From NCBI RefSeq assembly GCF_028830055.1, contig NZ_CP101655.1, forward strand, positions 2,188,051-2,252,050: a DNA stretch of 64,000 bases, written 5' to 3'. The notes below the pieces were generated by a model. It saw nothing but the letters and a program-made list of their open reading frames with translations, was not told the DNA's origin and searched no databases. Every line of letters starts with the position of its first letter. Position 1 is the stretch's first letter. Source of the DNA: Pseudomonas serboccidentalis. GTDB lineage: Bacteria > Pseudomonadota > Gammaproteobacteria > Pseudomonadales > Pseudomonadaceae. Below, in pieces: positions 23,294 to 32,249 of the stretch. The translations under genes were made by a program, and so were the position numbers.

Positions 23294-23307
23294 CTGGTCT
23301 AGTCCAG
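23294..23307. promoter_or_regulatory. GntR/UTRA-type operator candidate 3
   Basis: CTGGTCTAGTCCAG is a near-perfect palindrome, off by one symmetric position from CTGGTCTAGACCAG, the form bound by DasR-type regulators. It ends 14 bp before the regulator's own ATG, so binding would block its expression (autoregulation). Confidence 0.55.
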
Positions 23308-23320
23308 ATAGGTAACGTTG

Positions 23321-24034
23321 ATGCGCGATGAGGCAACAAAAGCGGTGACAGCCATCGGCCAGGTGCTGCAGGAGCAGCTCGATCACGGCCTGTTGGCGCC
23401 GGGCAGCAAGCTGCCGGCCGAGCGCAAGCTCAGTGAGTTGTTCGGTACCACGCGCATCACGGTGCGTGAGGCGCTGTTGCAGTTGGAGGCGCAGGGGCAG
23501 ATCTATCGCGAGGAGCGGCGTGGCTGGTTCGTCTCGCCGCCGCGTCTGGCGTACAACCTGATGCAGCGCAGTCACTTTCACGCGATGGTCAGTGCGCAGG
23601 GGCGGGTACCGTCGACCGAGATGATTTCGGCGCGCCTGCAGCCGGCTTCGGCGGCGGTGTGTGCGTGGTTGCAGTTACCGGCGTTGTCGAGCGTGATTCA
23701 GATTTGCCGGTCGCGGCGGATTGACGGGCGGCTGGTGCTGTATGTGGAGCACTATCTGAATCCGCAGTTTTTTCCGGGGATTCTGGAGTTTGATTTGAAT
23801 CAGTCGATTACCGAGTTGTATGCGCGGCATTACGATTTGCATTATGGGCGGGTGCGGTTCGAGATTGTGCCGACGTCATTGTCGGCGGATGCGGCGGCGG
23901 CGTTGCGGGTGTCGGTGGGGAGCCCGGGGTTGCGGATTGCTCGGGTCAATTATGATCAGCATGGGCGGTTGATTGATTGTGATCTGGAGTTTTGGCGGCA
24001 TGATGCGATTCACGTGGGTGTAGATGTGGTTTGA
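23321..24034 (+). CDS. GntR-family regulator with UTRA domain (PhnR-like)
   Basis: A 237-residue protein. The N-terminal GntR winged helix (~10-75) shows LLAPGSKLPAERKLSELFGT and TRITVREALLQLEAQG. The C-terminal UTRA ligand-binding domain (~90-235) has ICRSRRIDGRLVLYVEHYL and ends DCDLEFWRHDAIHV, the usual UTRA tail. It is divergent from the ABC operon, with a DasR-like operator overlapping its own leader. It probably represses both units until the transported compound or a derivative binds. Confidence 0.9.
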   Translation: MRDEATKAVTAIGQVLQEQLDHGLLAPGSKLPAERKLSELFGTTRITVREALLQLEAQGQIYREERRGWFVSPPRLAYNLMQRSHFHAMVSAQGRVPSTEMISARLQPASAAVCAWLQLPALSSVIQICRSRRIDGRLVLYVEHYLNPQFFPGILEFDLNQSITELYARHYDLHYGRVRFEIVPTSLSADAAAALRVSVGSPGLRIARVNYDQHGRLIDCDLEFWRHDAIHVGVDVV

Positions 24035-24548
24035 CCTTGGCGGCCTTTGGGCCGACCAGGTTCTTGGGGTTGGGGTGAATATCCGTTGCTTCGGGGGGTG
24101 CGGCTGGCGGTTTCGCCCTTACGGCGAGTCACTTTTTCCAGACGCCGGAATGCCGGCCCAGCGAAAAAATAACCAAAAAGGCTCGCCCCAGCGTTCGGCC
24201 CGCTCGCTAAGGCTCGGGGTTCCTTCGTTCCGGAATTCATCCGTGGGGCATCGCCTACGGTTTGCTTCGCTGCACCTCCTCTCGATGTGTTTGGCTTCGC
24301 CAAACGGTCGCTGCGCTCCCACCCCCGGATAAACCCCTCCACTCAGCCTGCCGAAGGGGCCGGCAGATCAAGAGCTGCAGCCGAGCTAACGCTCATCCTG
24401 TTGAGTGGGGCGGCTTTGCCGCGTGCGGTGCACACAGTTCAAAATTGTGGGAGCCAGCCTACGAGCCGACCAATCACCAACTGAATGCACTCAATCCCAC
24501 TGTAGGAGTGAGCCTGCTCGCGAAGCCGCCCCCACAATCACCTCATCT
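24035..24548. repeat. Gene-free 514 bp with a probable large intergenic repeat
   Basis: No convincing gene is present. From about 24070 to 24420 the sequence (cggtttcgcccttacggcga; ctcctctcgatgtgtttggc; cccacccccggataaacccc) looks to me like a large repeat that is common between genes in P. fluorescens-group genomes and is often wrongly annotated as a small protein on the minus strand. Inner inverted segments include CCCCTCCACTCAG / CTGTTGAGTGGGG. A single REP arm (TGTAGGAGTGAGCCTGCTCG) lies at 24503-24522. Confidence 0.45.
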
Positions 24549-25883
24549 CTATCGGGCTGCCTCAGCATTCCCATACAAATAATCCGTCGCCAACGACGCC
24601 ATCGTCCTCACTCCAACTACCAGCGCCGACTCATCCACAAAGAACCCCGGATTATGATTCGGCGCGGCCTTGCTCATGTCCTGATCCCTTGGCGTCACCC
24701 CGAGAAACACGAACAGCCCCGGCACTTCCTTGGCAAAGAACGAGAAGTCTTCCGCGCCGCCCACCAGCGGTGCATTCACCACATCATCCTTGGCGGCCCA
24801 CTTCAACGTCGGCAGCATTTTTTCCGTCAATGCCGGGTTGTTAATCGTGGGGTCGTATTTTTCGATGATGGTCACGTCGGCTTTCGCGCCGCCGCTTTCG
24901 GCGATTTTTTCGATGGTCTGGCGCACGTCTGCGTGCAGTTTCTGGCGGATGCCGTAGTCGTAGGAGCGGATGGTGCCGCTCATGTCCACGGACTCGGGAA
25001 TGATGTTGTAGCGGGTCCCGCCGTTGATGGTGCCGATGCTGACGACTGACGGATAGGACGAGATGTCGGTGCGACGGCTGACCACGGTTTGCAGGCCGAC
25101 GATGGTTTGTGCGCCGACGGTGATCGGGTCGATGCCGTCCCAGGGGCGGCCGGCGTGGGTCTGTTTGCCGAGGATTTTGATGCGCAGGTCGTCGGAGCTG
25201 GCCAGGGTGGCGCCGGGGCGGTAGGCGATCTGGCCGGCGGGGACGCCGGCCCAGACGTGCAGACCGAAGACGGCGTCGGGTTTGGGGGCTTTCATCACGC
25301 CTTCCTCGACCATCATTTTCGCGCCCCAAGTGTTTTTGCCGTCGGGGATGAAGTCGCTCGGGCCTTCTTCGGCGGGCTGGAAGTAGAACACCACGGTGCC
25401 GGGCAGGGTGGCGCGCATGTTCGTAAGAATTTTCGCCGTGCTCAGCAGGATCGCGGTGTGAGCGTCGTGGCCGCAGGCGTGCATCACGTCGACTTCTTTG
25501 TCCAGGTAGGTGCCTTTGGCTTTCGAGGCGAACGGCAGGTCGGCGACTTCCTTGACCGGCAATGCGTCCATGTCGGCACGCAGGGCCACGGTCGGGCCGG
25601 GCAAGGCGCCTTTGAGGATGGCGACCACGCCGGTGCGGGCGACATTGGTTTTGACTTCCAGGCCCATGGCCTTGAGTTGTTTGACGACTAGTTCCGAGGT
25701 GCGTTTTTCGGTGTTGCCGAGTTCCGGATGCGCGTGGATGTCGCGTCGGGTTTCCAGCAGTTCGGGTTCAAGTGCCTTGGCCTGCGCGGCGATTTGTTCG
25801 CGGGTGCTGTCCAGGGTGGCAGCACCGGCGTGGCCGGCGAACAGGCTGAGCAGAAGGGCTTGGGCAATGCGTGTCAGCTGCAT
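24549..25883 (-). CDS. Exported M20-family amidohydrolase
   Basis: A 444-residue protein with a signal peptide (cleaved after GHAGA, about 21). M20D peptidase/amidohydrolase features are present: RRDIHAHPELGNTE, ALRADMDALPV (metal Asp), HACGHDAHTA, FQPAEEG (catalytic Glu and metal Glu), GLHV, the dimerisation lid (KQTHAGRPWDGIDPI) and the C-terminal metal motif GGAEDFSFF. Relatives hydrolyse N-acyl amino acids, hippurate or indole-acetyl conjugates. Export makes it a periplasmic scavenger. The substrate is not determinable here. Confidence 0.9.
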   Translation of the reverse strand: MQLTRIAQALLLSLFAGHAGAATLDSTREQIAAQAKALEPELLETRRDIHAHPELGNTEKRTSELVVKQLKAMGLEVKTNVARTGVVAILKGALPGPTVALRADMDALPVKEVADLPFASKAKGTYLDKEVDVMHACGHDAHTAILLSTAKILTNMRATLPGTVVFYFQPAEEGPSDFIPDGKNTWGAKMMVEEGVMKAPKPDAVFGLHVWAGVPAGQIAYRPGATLASSDDLRIKILGKQTHAGRPWDGIDPITVGAQTIVGLQTVVSRRTDISSYPSVVSIGTINGGTRYNIIPESVDMSGTIRSYDYGIRQKLHADVRQTIEKIAESGGAKADVTIIEKYDPTINNPALTEKMLPTLKWAAKDDVVNAPLVGGAEDFSFFAKEVPGLFVFLGVTPRDQDMSKAAPNHNPGFFVDESALVVGVRTMASLATDYLYGNAEAAR

Positions 25884-25949
25884 CGGGTTTCTCCATGGTT
25901 ATTGTTTTTCTGGCTTCCCTGCCTGTGACCCGCACATCGCGCCCAAGTG

Positions 25950-28103
25950 CTATTCCTTGGGCTGGCCACCGCCGGCGGTGATCACTTGCACGCTCATGCG
26001 CGGCGTTGCCAGGTCCAGGCCGGCCTCGTCGAGGTGGCGTTTGAGCGACAGGTTGAACGCTCGGGAAACTTCCCATTGCTTGATCGGCGCGGTCTTGAAA
26101 CGGGCCCGCAGGATCGCGCTGCCGGACTCGAAGCTTTCTACGCCTTGAATCTCCAGCGGCGACCAGATGTCGCGCCGCTGCAGGGGATCGGTGCGCATTT
26201 TCTGGCCGACTTCGCGCATCAGTTTGATCGCGTCGTCGATTTCCATGTTGTACGGCACGGCCACCCGGAAAATCGCGTAGCCGAATTCCCGGGAGTAGTT
26301 CTTGATGCTTTTGATTTCGCTGAACGGGATGGTATGGACGATGCCGTCGATGTCGCGCAGGCGCACGGTACGGATGGTCAGGCCTTCGACGGTGCCGAGG
26401 TGGCCGCCGACATCCACGTAGTCGTCGATCGCCAGTGAGTCTTCGATGATGATGAACAGGCCGGTGATCAAGTCCGCCACCAGCGACTGCGCACCGAAAC
26501 CGATGGCCAGACCGATGACACCGGCACCGGCCAGCAGTGGCGTGACGTTCATGCCCATGTTCGCCAGGGCGACGATCAGCGCGATGATGAAAATCGCCAC
26601 GAACAGCACGTTGCGGATCAGCGGCATCATCGTTTGCGCACGGGCATTGGCCAAGCCTTTGCGCGAGCGGGTGAGGGCGTGATGCACGGCCGTGTCGGCG
26701 AGGATCCAGATCAGCCAGGAGAAAATCAGCGTGCCAATCAGGCTGAACAGTTTGACGCTGACGTCATGCCCTTCACCCTCGGCGAAACCGATCAGCGACT
26801 TGCCCCATACGCGCAGGCCGAGTTCGATGAAGGTCAGCCACACCAGCAGGTGGGCGAGGGTGTAGAAGAAGCTTTTCAGGCGTTCCGAATACAGCGCATG
26901 GCGTTTCGGCCCGCGCTGCGGTTTGAGCGAGTGACGGCGCACGAGGCCGTTGATCACCATGCACAGCACCAGCAGCACTGTGCAGATCAGCGACTGGCGC
27001 AGCGCGGTGCTGGTGTCGCCGGCGGAAACGAAGGTGGCGAACAGCGAGATCCCGACCAGTACCAGCGCCGGCACGTACCAGAAGGTGCCGAGGATATCGA
27101 TGGTGTCGCTGAGGGCGCGGCGGGTCAGGCGGCGGGACAAGGGCTGGTTGCGGATCAGGTGCGCGATCGGCCGGCGGAAGCGCAGGATGAACAGGCCGGT
27201 GAACAGCGCTGCGAGGACATTGGTGATCGTCGCGGTGCTATGCGCCAGGTGCACGCCGAGGGCTTCCACCAGACGCGGGTCGTTGAGCGCTTCACCGAAC
27301 GCGGCGAAGCTGCCGATCAGCCACAGCGGGCGGAAGGCCTGATGGCGCAGGATGTACAGCGCCCGATGCCGATGCGGGCCGTCGAGCAGCGAGAACGCGA
27401 TCACGCAGATCGCCGAGAAACAGGTGCCGACCACCAGGGCATAAGCCAGCACCATCGCCAGGCTCTTGCCCAATGACGACGGCAGCGCGTAGCTCATGTA
27501 GACGGTGATCACCAGCGCGATCAACCACGGCCCGAGTTTGCGCAAGGCAAAGCGCAGCATGTCGAGGGCCTTGGGGTGCTGGGGCAGTTCTTCAGTCAGG
27601 CCGAAGCGCATGCGCACCCGGTGACCGAGCCAGATCAACGCGGCGGCGAGCAGGCTCCAGACCATCAGGATCACGGCGAAGGCGAAGATGATCGGCAACC
27701 ATTCGCTGGCTGGCAGCATCAATGCCTTCAGCTCATCCTTGGCCTGATCGAACTCGTCTGACCAGCGGGTGAGCGGGCTGTCGGCACCGGAAAACTGTTT
27801 CTCGAAATTGGCCAGCGTGCCGCCAATCAGACCCAGCACACCTTCTTCCGGAGAGACCTGGGCCTTTTTCGTGGCGTCGCGCAGCTTTTTCAGGTCGGTC
27901 AGCAATTGCGCGCGTTGCTTGTCGTTTTCCAGCGACTTGATGACTTCATCCAGCGACTGGCCCAGCGGTTCCTGCGCCTCGGGCTGCGCCTTGGTGTTGC
28001 TGAGCAGCCCCGGCAAGCCGACCGCATGGGCAGGGGACAGTGGCAGCAATGTCATCAGGCAGACAAGGAACAGGCAGGGCAGAGCAAACAGACGAGCGAA
28101 CAC
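25950..28103 (-). CDS. MscS-family mechanosensitive channel (YbiO-like)
   Basis: About 717 residues from a GTG start that gives a signal peptide (FARLFALPCLFLV ... AHA) and is preceded by GAGG. An N-terminal periplasmic helical region (~25-150) is followed by many membrane helices. The conserved MscS module lies near 520-690: the pore helix GAGVIGLAIGFGAQSLVADL, then the beta domain (DDYVDVGGHLGTVEGLTIRT, IPFSEIKSIKNYSR) and the cytoplasmic vestibule. It releases solutes under osmotic downshock. The length is close to E. coli YbiO (741). The in-frame extension upstream to 28247 crosses the preceding small gene and is rejected. Confidence 0.92.
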   Translation of the reverse strand: MFARLFALPCLFLVCLMTLLPLSPAHAVGLPGLLSNTKAQPEAQEPLGQSLDEVIKSLENDKQRAQLLTDLKKLRDATKKAQVSPEEGVLGLIGGTLANFEKQFSGADSPLTRWSDEFDQAKDELKALMLPASEWLPIIFAFAVILMVWSLLAAALIWLGHRVRMRFGLTEELPQHPKALDMLRFALRKLGPWLIALVITVYMSYALPSSLGKSLAMVLAYALVVGTCFSAICVIAFSLLDGPHRHRALYILRHQAFRPLWLIGSFAAFGEALNDPRLVEALGVHLAHSTATITNVLAALFTGLFILRFRRPIAHLIRNQPLSRRLTRRALSDTIDILGTFWYVPALVLVGISLFATFVSAGDTSTALRQSLICTVLLVLCMVINGLVRRHSLKPQRGPKRHALYSERLKSFFYTLAHLLVWLTFIELGLRVWGKSLIGFAEGEGHDVSVKLFSLIGTLIFSWLIWILADTAVHHALTRSRKGLANARAQTMMPLIRNVLFVAIFIIALIVALANMGMNVTPLLAGAGVIGLAIGFGAQSLVADLITGLFIIIEDSLAIDDYVDVGGHLGTVEGLTIRTVRLRDIDGIVHTIPFSEIKSIKNYSREFGYAIFRVAVPYNMEIDDAIKLMREVGQKMRTDPLQRRDIWSPLEIQGVESFESGSAILRARFKTAPIKQWEVSRAFNLSLKRHLDEAGLDLATPRMSVQVITAGGGQPKE

Positions 28104-28180
28104 TAGGCGGTCAACCTCGCAAAGGGGCGAATTGAGCGAGTGTACGAGGCAGCCAGAATCAATGCGAGCCGGGCGCTGAT

Positions 28181-28357
28181 TTATTCGTTGAGTTTGGCGA
28201 GGATCTTGTAGACCACGGTCGCCAGGATCATCAGCATGCCGATCCACATGGCGAACACTCCGGCGTTCTTGTCGCGGAAGTTGAAGCCGATGGCCAGCAG
28301 GATCATCCCGGTGAGGATGGGCACGAGCATGGCGTGGAATGAAGACATCGAGATCAT
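28181..28357 (-). CDS. Small membrane protein (58 aa), upstream of the MscS gene
   Basis: A 58-residue frame with ribosome site AAGG 8 nt before the ATG. The first half (SFHAMLVPILTGMILLAIGF) and second half (VFAMWIGMLMILATVVYKIL) form two transmembrane helices joined by a short charged loop (NFRDKNAG). It is on the same strand as the channel gene, 77 bp upstream, and may be co-transcribed. The function is unknown; it could be a channel accessory subunit. Good codon use and a clean start and stop support it as a real gene. Confidence 0.7.
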   Translation of the reverse strand: MISMSSFHAMLVPILTGMILLAIGFNFRDKNAGVFAMWIGMLMILATVVYKILAKLNE

Positions 28358-28422
28358 GGTGACTGCCTTGTCGAAGGGAATGATCTGAGTCTAGGCCGGT
28401 TTTCGCTGACGGGTATTGATCT

Positions 28423-28516
28423 GTGTAGGCGTTGCCGCAGGCTGCGATCTTTTGATCTTGTGTTTTTGCAGTTCAAAAGCAAGATCAAAAGATCGCAGCC
28501 TGCGGCAGCTCCTACA
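28423..28516. repeat. REPIN (GTAGGAGCTGCCGCAGG family)
   Basis: The left arm is TGTAGGCGTTGCCGCAGGCT and the right arm the inverted GATCGCAGCCTGCGGCAGCT. Both carry GCC-GCA-GGC. It lies between apeB and the small membrane protein gene. Confidence 0.85.
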
Positions 28517-28557
28517 GTGATTTGCGATTCACCCCGAAAGAGATGATCGTTTAGAAC

Positions 28558-29847
28558 TTACGGTAGTTCGCGGGAGGCGTAGAACGCGCTCAGCACTTTG
28601 ACCAGGTGCGCCAGGTCGTGGCTGCCACACAGTTCGCGGATCGAGTGCATGGCGAAGGTCGGCAGGCCGATGTCGACGGTGCGCACGCCCAGATGGCTGG
28701 CGGTGATCGGGCCGATGGTCGAGCCGCAACCCATATCACTGCGGACTACGAAGCTCTGCACCGGTACTTCTTCGGCCATGCACAGGTGGCGGAAGAACCC
28801 GGCGGTTTCGCTGTTGGTGGCGTAGCGCTGGTTGCTGTTGACCTTGATCACCGGGCCGGCGTTGAGTTTCGGGCCGTGGTTGGCGTCGTGCTTCTCGGCA
28901 TAGTTGGGGTGTACGCCGTGGGCGTTGTCGGCCGAGACCAGCAGCGATTTCTGGATGGTACGGACGAATTCATCACCTTCGGGCAGCAGGCGGCGCAGGG
29001 TCTGTTCGAGCATCGGGCCGTCGGCACCGCAGGCCGAGCAGGAACCGACTTCTTCGTGGTCGTTGCACACCAGCACGCAGGTTTCGTCGGTCTCGGCGGT
29101 GAGCAAGGCTTGCAGGCCGGCGTAGCACGACAGCAGGTTGTCCAGGCGCGCACCGGCAATGAAGTCGCCATTAAGGCCAATCACCGCAGCGCTTTGGGTG
29201 TCGTAGAAGCTCAGTTCGTAATCCAGCACCACGTCGGCGTTCAGACCGTGTTCGCGGGCCAGTTGATCGGTGAGCACGGCGCGGAAGTCGACGCGCTCGT
29301 CACCGGCGAATTGCGCGAGGATCGGCGGCAGCTCGGTCTGCGCGTTGATCGCCCAGCCCTGGTTGGCTTCCCGGTTGAGGTGAATCGCCAGGTTGGGAAT
29401 GATCGCGATCGGTGCCTTGAAGTCGATCAACTGGCTTTCGACCTTGCCGTCGCGGCGGAAGGTGACGCGGCCCGCCAGCGACAGGTCGCGGTCGAACCAC
29501 GGTGCGAGCAGTGCGCCGCCGTAGACTTCTACGCCCAGTTGCCAGAAGCCCTGGCGTTGCAGTTCCGGTTGCGGCTTGACCCGCAGGCACGGGCTGTCGG
29601 TGTGGGCGCCGACCAGACGGATACCGTCGTGCAGCGGCGAATTGCGGCCCATTTTGATCGCGACAATCGAGGAGTCGTTGCGGGTGACGTAGTAGCGGCC
29701 GTTGGCCTCGGTGTTCCACGGCTCGCGCTCGTCGAGGCGCACGTAACCGGCGGCCTCCAGACGCTGAACGAGGCTGGCGGTGGCGTGGAACGGGGTAGGG
29801 GAGGCCTTGAGGAAGTCGATCAGGCCTTGGTTCAACTCTTCGCGCAT
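28558..29847 (-). CDS. apeB: M18 family aminopeptidase ApeB
   Basis: A 429-residue cytosolic metallopeptidase. M18 landmarks: [20 protein letters not shown] at the start, [14 protein letters not shown] (metal His and Asp), CNDHEEVGS (catalytic Glu pair), [10 protein letters not shown], and the C-terminal [12 protein letters not shown] and [10 protein letters not shown]. Length and motifs match dodecameric aspartyl/general aminopeptidases that trim N-terminal residues from peptides. It is next to rluA and min, as in other pseudomonads. Confidence 0.95.
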   Translation of the reverse strand: MREELNQGLIDFLKASPTPFHATASLVQRLEAAGYVRLDEREPWNTEANGRYYVTRNDSSIVAIKMGRNSPLHDGIRLVGAHTDSPCLRVKPQPELQRQGFWQLGVEVYGGALLAPWFDRDLSLAGRVTFRRDGKVESQLIDFKAPIAIIPNLAIHLNREANQGWAINAQTELPPILAQFAGDERVDFRAVLTDQLAREHGLNADVVLDYELSFYDTQSAAVIGLNGDFIAGARLDNLLSCYAGLQALLTAETDETCVLVCNDHEEVGSCSACGADGPMLEQTLRRLLPEGDEFVRTIQKSLLVSADNAHGVHPNYAEKHDANHGPKLNAGPVIKVNSNQRYATNSETAGFFRHLCMAEEVPVQSFVVRSDMGCGSTIGPITASHLGVRTVDIGLPTFAMHSIRELCGSHDLAHLVKVLSAFYASRELP

Positions 29848-29938
29848 AAGAAGCTCCAGACAGCAATGGGCGGGAGTTTAACGCATCGGCTTGGGGCTTG
29901 GGGCATGACAATGCGCAGTTCATTGTCTGCACGAAAAC

Positions 29939-30028
29939 TGTAGGCGTGAGCCTGCTCGCGATTACGTCGTATCAGTAGCAGATTTGTTGACTGACATGAC
30001 GTAATCGCGAGCAGGCTCACTCCTACAG
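29939..30028. repeat. REPIN (GTAGGAGTGAGCCTGCTCGCGA family)
   Basis: CTGTAGGCGTGAGCCTGCTC...ACGTC faces its inverted copy GACGTAATCGCGAGCAGGCT...CTACAG. It is the second REP family in this window; related copies are at 36275 and 49800. Confidence 0.85.
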
Positions 30029-30040
30029 GGGATGTGTGGC

Positions 30041-31141
30041 CTAGCGGGCGGCGGTCACGCGTTTTTTCAGGTAGCTCATGATGACTTTTTCATCTTCGGG
30101 TTTGTCCGGGCGCGGCAACTGTTGTGGCCAGGTCTTCTGGCTCAGCAGTTTTTTCTGCCGGCTCTCGTCCCAGCGGAGTATTTCCCGTGAGGCACATTCC
30201 CACCATTCGTGTCGGCAGGCGCTGTAGTACGGATCCTCCGGCGCAGCGCTGCCGTACAGCAGGTCGCGACCGACCTTGCGCAGCGCGCCGTTCTGGTGGC
30301 GCAGCTTCCATTTGATTTTCAGTCGGTGCCAGGCGGAGGGGAACGGTTTGACCCGCGGTACGTCGGTGCACAGGTCCACCAGGCGTTGACTGAACTGCTC
30401 GCCATGCTGGGAGAAGAAGTACGTCTGCATTGCGTGGAAAAAGCGTTTTTCCGCGAAGTAGTGGTAGACGTGTTTGCGCGCCTCCACCACCTGACGCTCG
30501 CGCATGGCGTACGACAGGGCGATCTGTTCGATGGTGTGGATTTCGAAGCCGCCGAGTGTCCACTCATCGATCAGGCGGATCGACTCTTCGAACAGCGCCG
30601 AATCACGCTCGGTCACGCCACACAGGCCGCTGTTGTAGAGCTTGAAGCCGTTATCCGGGGTCACGCCGTGGCTGCGCAGGTCGTGGCCCAGTTTTTGATA
30701 CTCGGCGCGCAGGTGCACGTCTTTCCAGTCGTACTCGAAGCGATCCATCACCGAGCGGTTCGGCTCAATGAATTTGAACAGTTGGCTCGGGTGGCGGGTG
30801 AACAGGGTGTCGGTGTCGACGAACAGGGTCTTTTCCGCCCACTGCATGCCGGCGGCAATGGCGCAGGCCTTGCGCCGGTGGTGATAGCCGTGAGTGCCTT
30901 GCCAGCGGGTCTGGGTTGCTTCGTCCAGCAACACCGTGTCGACCGGCCAGCCGGCATAGTCGTCGGGGCGGTCGGTGAGAATGCGGATGGCCGGACGCTC
31001 GCCGTTTTTGGCGTGGGACAACGCCGTCAGGATGCTGAACTTGGCTTCGCGCCGGTACACATCCTGATTGCCGTAAATCAGGTAAAGCAGTTGGTGACGA
31101 ACTTTTTTGAGGGGGGGTACCAGGGAATCAATACAACTCAT
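30041..31141 (-). CDS. Glycosyltransferase-like protein
   Basis: A 366-residue cytoplasmic protein. It begins with a nucleotide-sugar transferase-like fold: LLYLIYGNQDVYRREAKFSI, then TLFVDTDTLFTRHPSQLF, in which DTD is a typical metal-binding DXD motif of GT-A enzymes. Later YNSGLCGV resembles the acceptor region of GT8-type proteins. The C-terminal third is basic and aromatic. It is conserved in Pseudomonas as far as I can recall, but without known substrate. A REPIN separates it from apeB. Confidence 0.6.
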   Translation of the reverse strand: MSCIDSLVPPLKKVRHQLLYLIYGNQDVYRREAKFSILTALSHAKNGERPAIRILTDRPDDYAGWPVDTVLLDEATQTRWQGTHGYHHRRKACAIAAGMQWAEKTLFVDTDTLFTRHPSQLFKFIEPNRSVMDRFEYDWKDVHLRAEYQKLGHDLRSHGVTPDNGFKLYNSGLCGVTERDSALFEESIRLIDEWTLGGFEIHTIEQIALSYAMRERQVVEARKHVYHYFAEKRFFHAMQTYFFSQHGEQFSQRLVDLCTDVPRVKPFPSAWHRLKIKWKLRHQNGALRKVGRDLLYGSAAPEDPYYSACRHEWWECASREILRWDESRQKKLLSQKTWPQQLPRPDKPEDEKVIMSYLKKRVTAAR

Positions 31142-31190
31142 CCGAAAACAAAATCCTTGTCTGAAAACAGCGCTGCCTCTCAGATAGCGC

Positions 31191-31826
31191 TTAAAACGGT
31201 GCCGGGCATTCGAAGCGCAGGCGCTCGCCGGTTTGCGGGTGGGTAAAGCTCAGCATGCTCGCGTGCAGGCACAGGCGCGGCCAGGCTGCCAGAGCTTGTT
31301 CGTGGGCGTAGAGCCCGTCGCCCAGCAGCGGGTGGCCGATGGACAACATGTGTACGCGCAACTGGTGCGAGCGACCGGTGATCGGCGTCAGTTCGACACG
31401 GCACCAGTCGCCGCAACGCTCCAGTACGCGCCAGAAGGTCAGGGCATGCTTGCCGAATTCGTGGTCGACCACGTGCCGCGGTTTGGTCGGCGGATCGTAG
31501 CGCAGGGGCAGGTCGATGCTGCCGCTGTCCAGTTCCGGCTGACCCCAGGCCAGGGCGGTGTAGGCCTTTTCGGTTTCGCGGTCGTGAAACTGCCGCGACA
31601 GTTCGCGGTGGGTGTCGGCGTCACGGGCCAGCAGAATGATGCCGGAGGTTTCCCAGTCCAGGCGATGGACGATGCGCGCTTCCGGGTAGCCGTTTTCCTG
31701 CAGGCGGGTGATCAGGCAGTCCTTGTTGTCGTCGGCGCGACCGGGCACCGAGAGCAACAACGTCGGTTTGTCGACCACCAGTACGGCGGCGTCCTGATGG
31801 ATGATGCGGATGTTGGACAACGGCAT
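31191..31826 (-). CDS. rluA: Pseudouridine synthase RluA family
   Basis: A 211-residue enzyme. It has the RluA/RsuA signature IVHRLDWETSGIILLARD, with the catalytic Asp in HRLD (about 55), then KAYTALAWG, and RSHQLRVHMLSIGHPLLGD near the C-terminus. No S4 domain is present, as in RluA itself (219 residues in E. coli), which modifies 23S rRNA U746 and tRNA U32. It lies next to minE. Confidence 0.93.
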   Translation of the reverse strand: MPLSNIRIIHQDAAVLVVDKPTLLLSVPGRADDNKDCLITRLQENGYPEARIVHRLDWETSGIILLARDADTHRELSRQFHDRETEKAYTALAWGQPELDSGSIDLPLRYDPPTKPRHVVDHEFGKHALTFWRVLERCGDWCRVELTPITGRSHQLRVHMLSIGHPLLGDGLYAHEQALAAWPRLCLHASMLSFTHPQTGERLRFECPAPF

Positions 31827-31877
31827 TAAAACAGCCTCGTAACAAATGCCAACGGCGGCTCAGACTGCCGATAACTC

Positions 31878-31950
31878 TGCAGGAGCCGCCGAAGGCTGCG
31901 ATCTTTTGACGTTGGAGATCAAAAGATCGCAGCCTTCGGCAGCGCCTGCA
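31878..31950. repeat. REPIN with GCC-GAA-GGC arms
   Basis: Both arms read GCCGAAGGCTGCGATC (right arm inverted). They differ from the common GCCGCAGGC only in the loop and agree with each other. It lies between rluA and minE. Confidence 0.85.
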
Positions 31951-31994
31951 CGAGCATCAACAGCCCGAGCCGCCGTCGTTCCTGCCGGATCGAC

Positions 31995-32249
31995 TCAGCG
32001 ATCTGGCAGGGTGATGTTGAGTTCCAGAATCGAGCAACTGCCCTGGCTTTCCAGTGCAACATGTACGTCGTCGTTGCCGATGTTGACGTACTTGCGGATC
32101 ACGTCGACCAGTTCCTTCTGCAAGGCTGGCAAGTAATCCGGCGTGCTGCGCTGGCCGCGCTCATGCGCCACGATGATCTGTAGACGCTCTTTCGCTACCG
32201 AGGCGGTACTTGGCTTTTTGTTGGCACGAAAGAAGTCAAAAAGGTTCAT
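31995..32249 (-). CDS. minE: Cell division topological specificity factor MinE
   Basis: An 84-residue protein. The N-terminal anti-MinCD helix and membrane segment read [20 protein letters not shown], followed by [20 protein letters not shown] and the beta-dimerisation half ([20 protein letters not shown]). MinE stimulates MinD ATPase and sweeps MinCD off midcell. Its ATG overlaps the minD stop (TAATG) and has a strong GGAGGTAGG ribosome site. Confidence 0.97.
   Translation of the reverse strand: MNLFDFFRANKKPSTASVAKERLQIIVAHERGQRSTPDYLPALQKELVDVIRKYVNIGNDDVHVALESQGSCSILELNITLPDR

Noticed and set aside
24010..24342. Minus-strand frame of about 110 residues (LSERAERWGE type)
   Set aside because: Looks like the commonly misannotated product of an intergenic repeat; no ribosome site, Arg/Gly/Pro bias.
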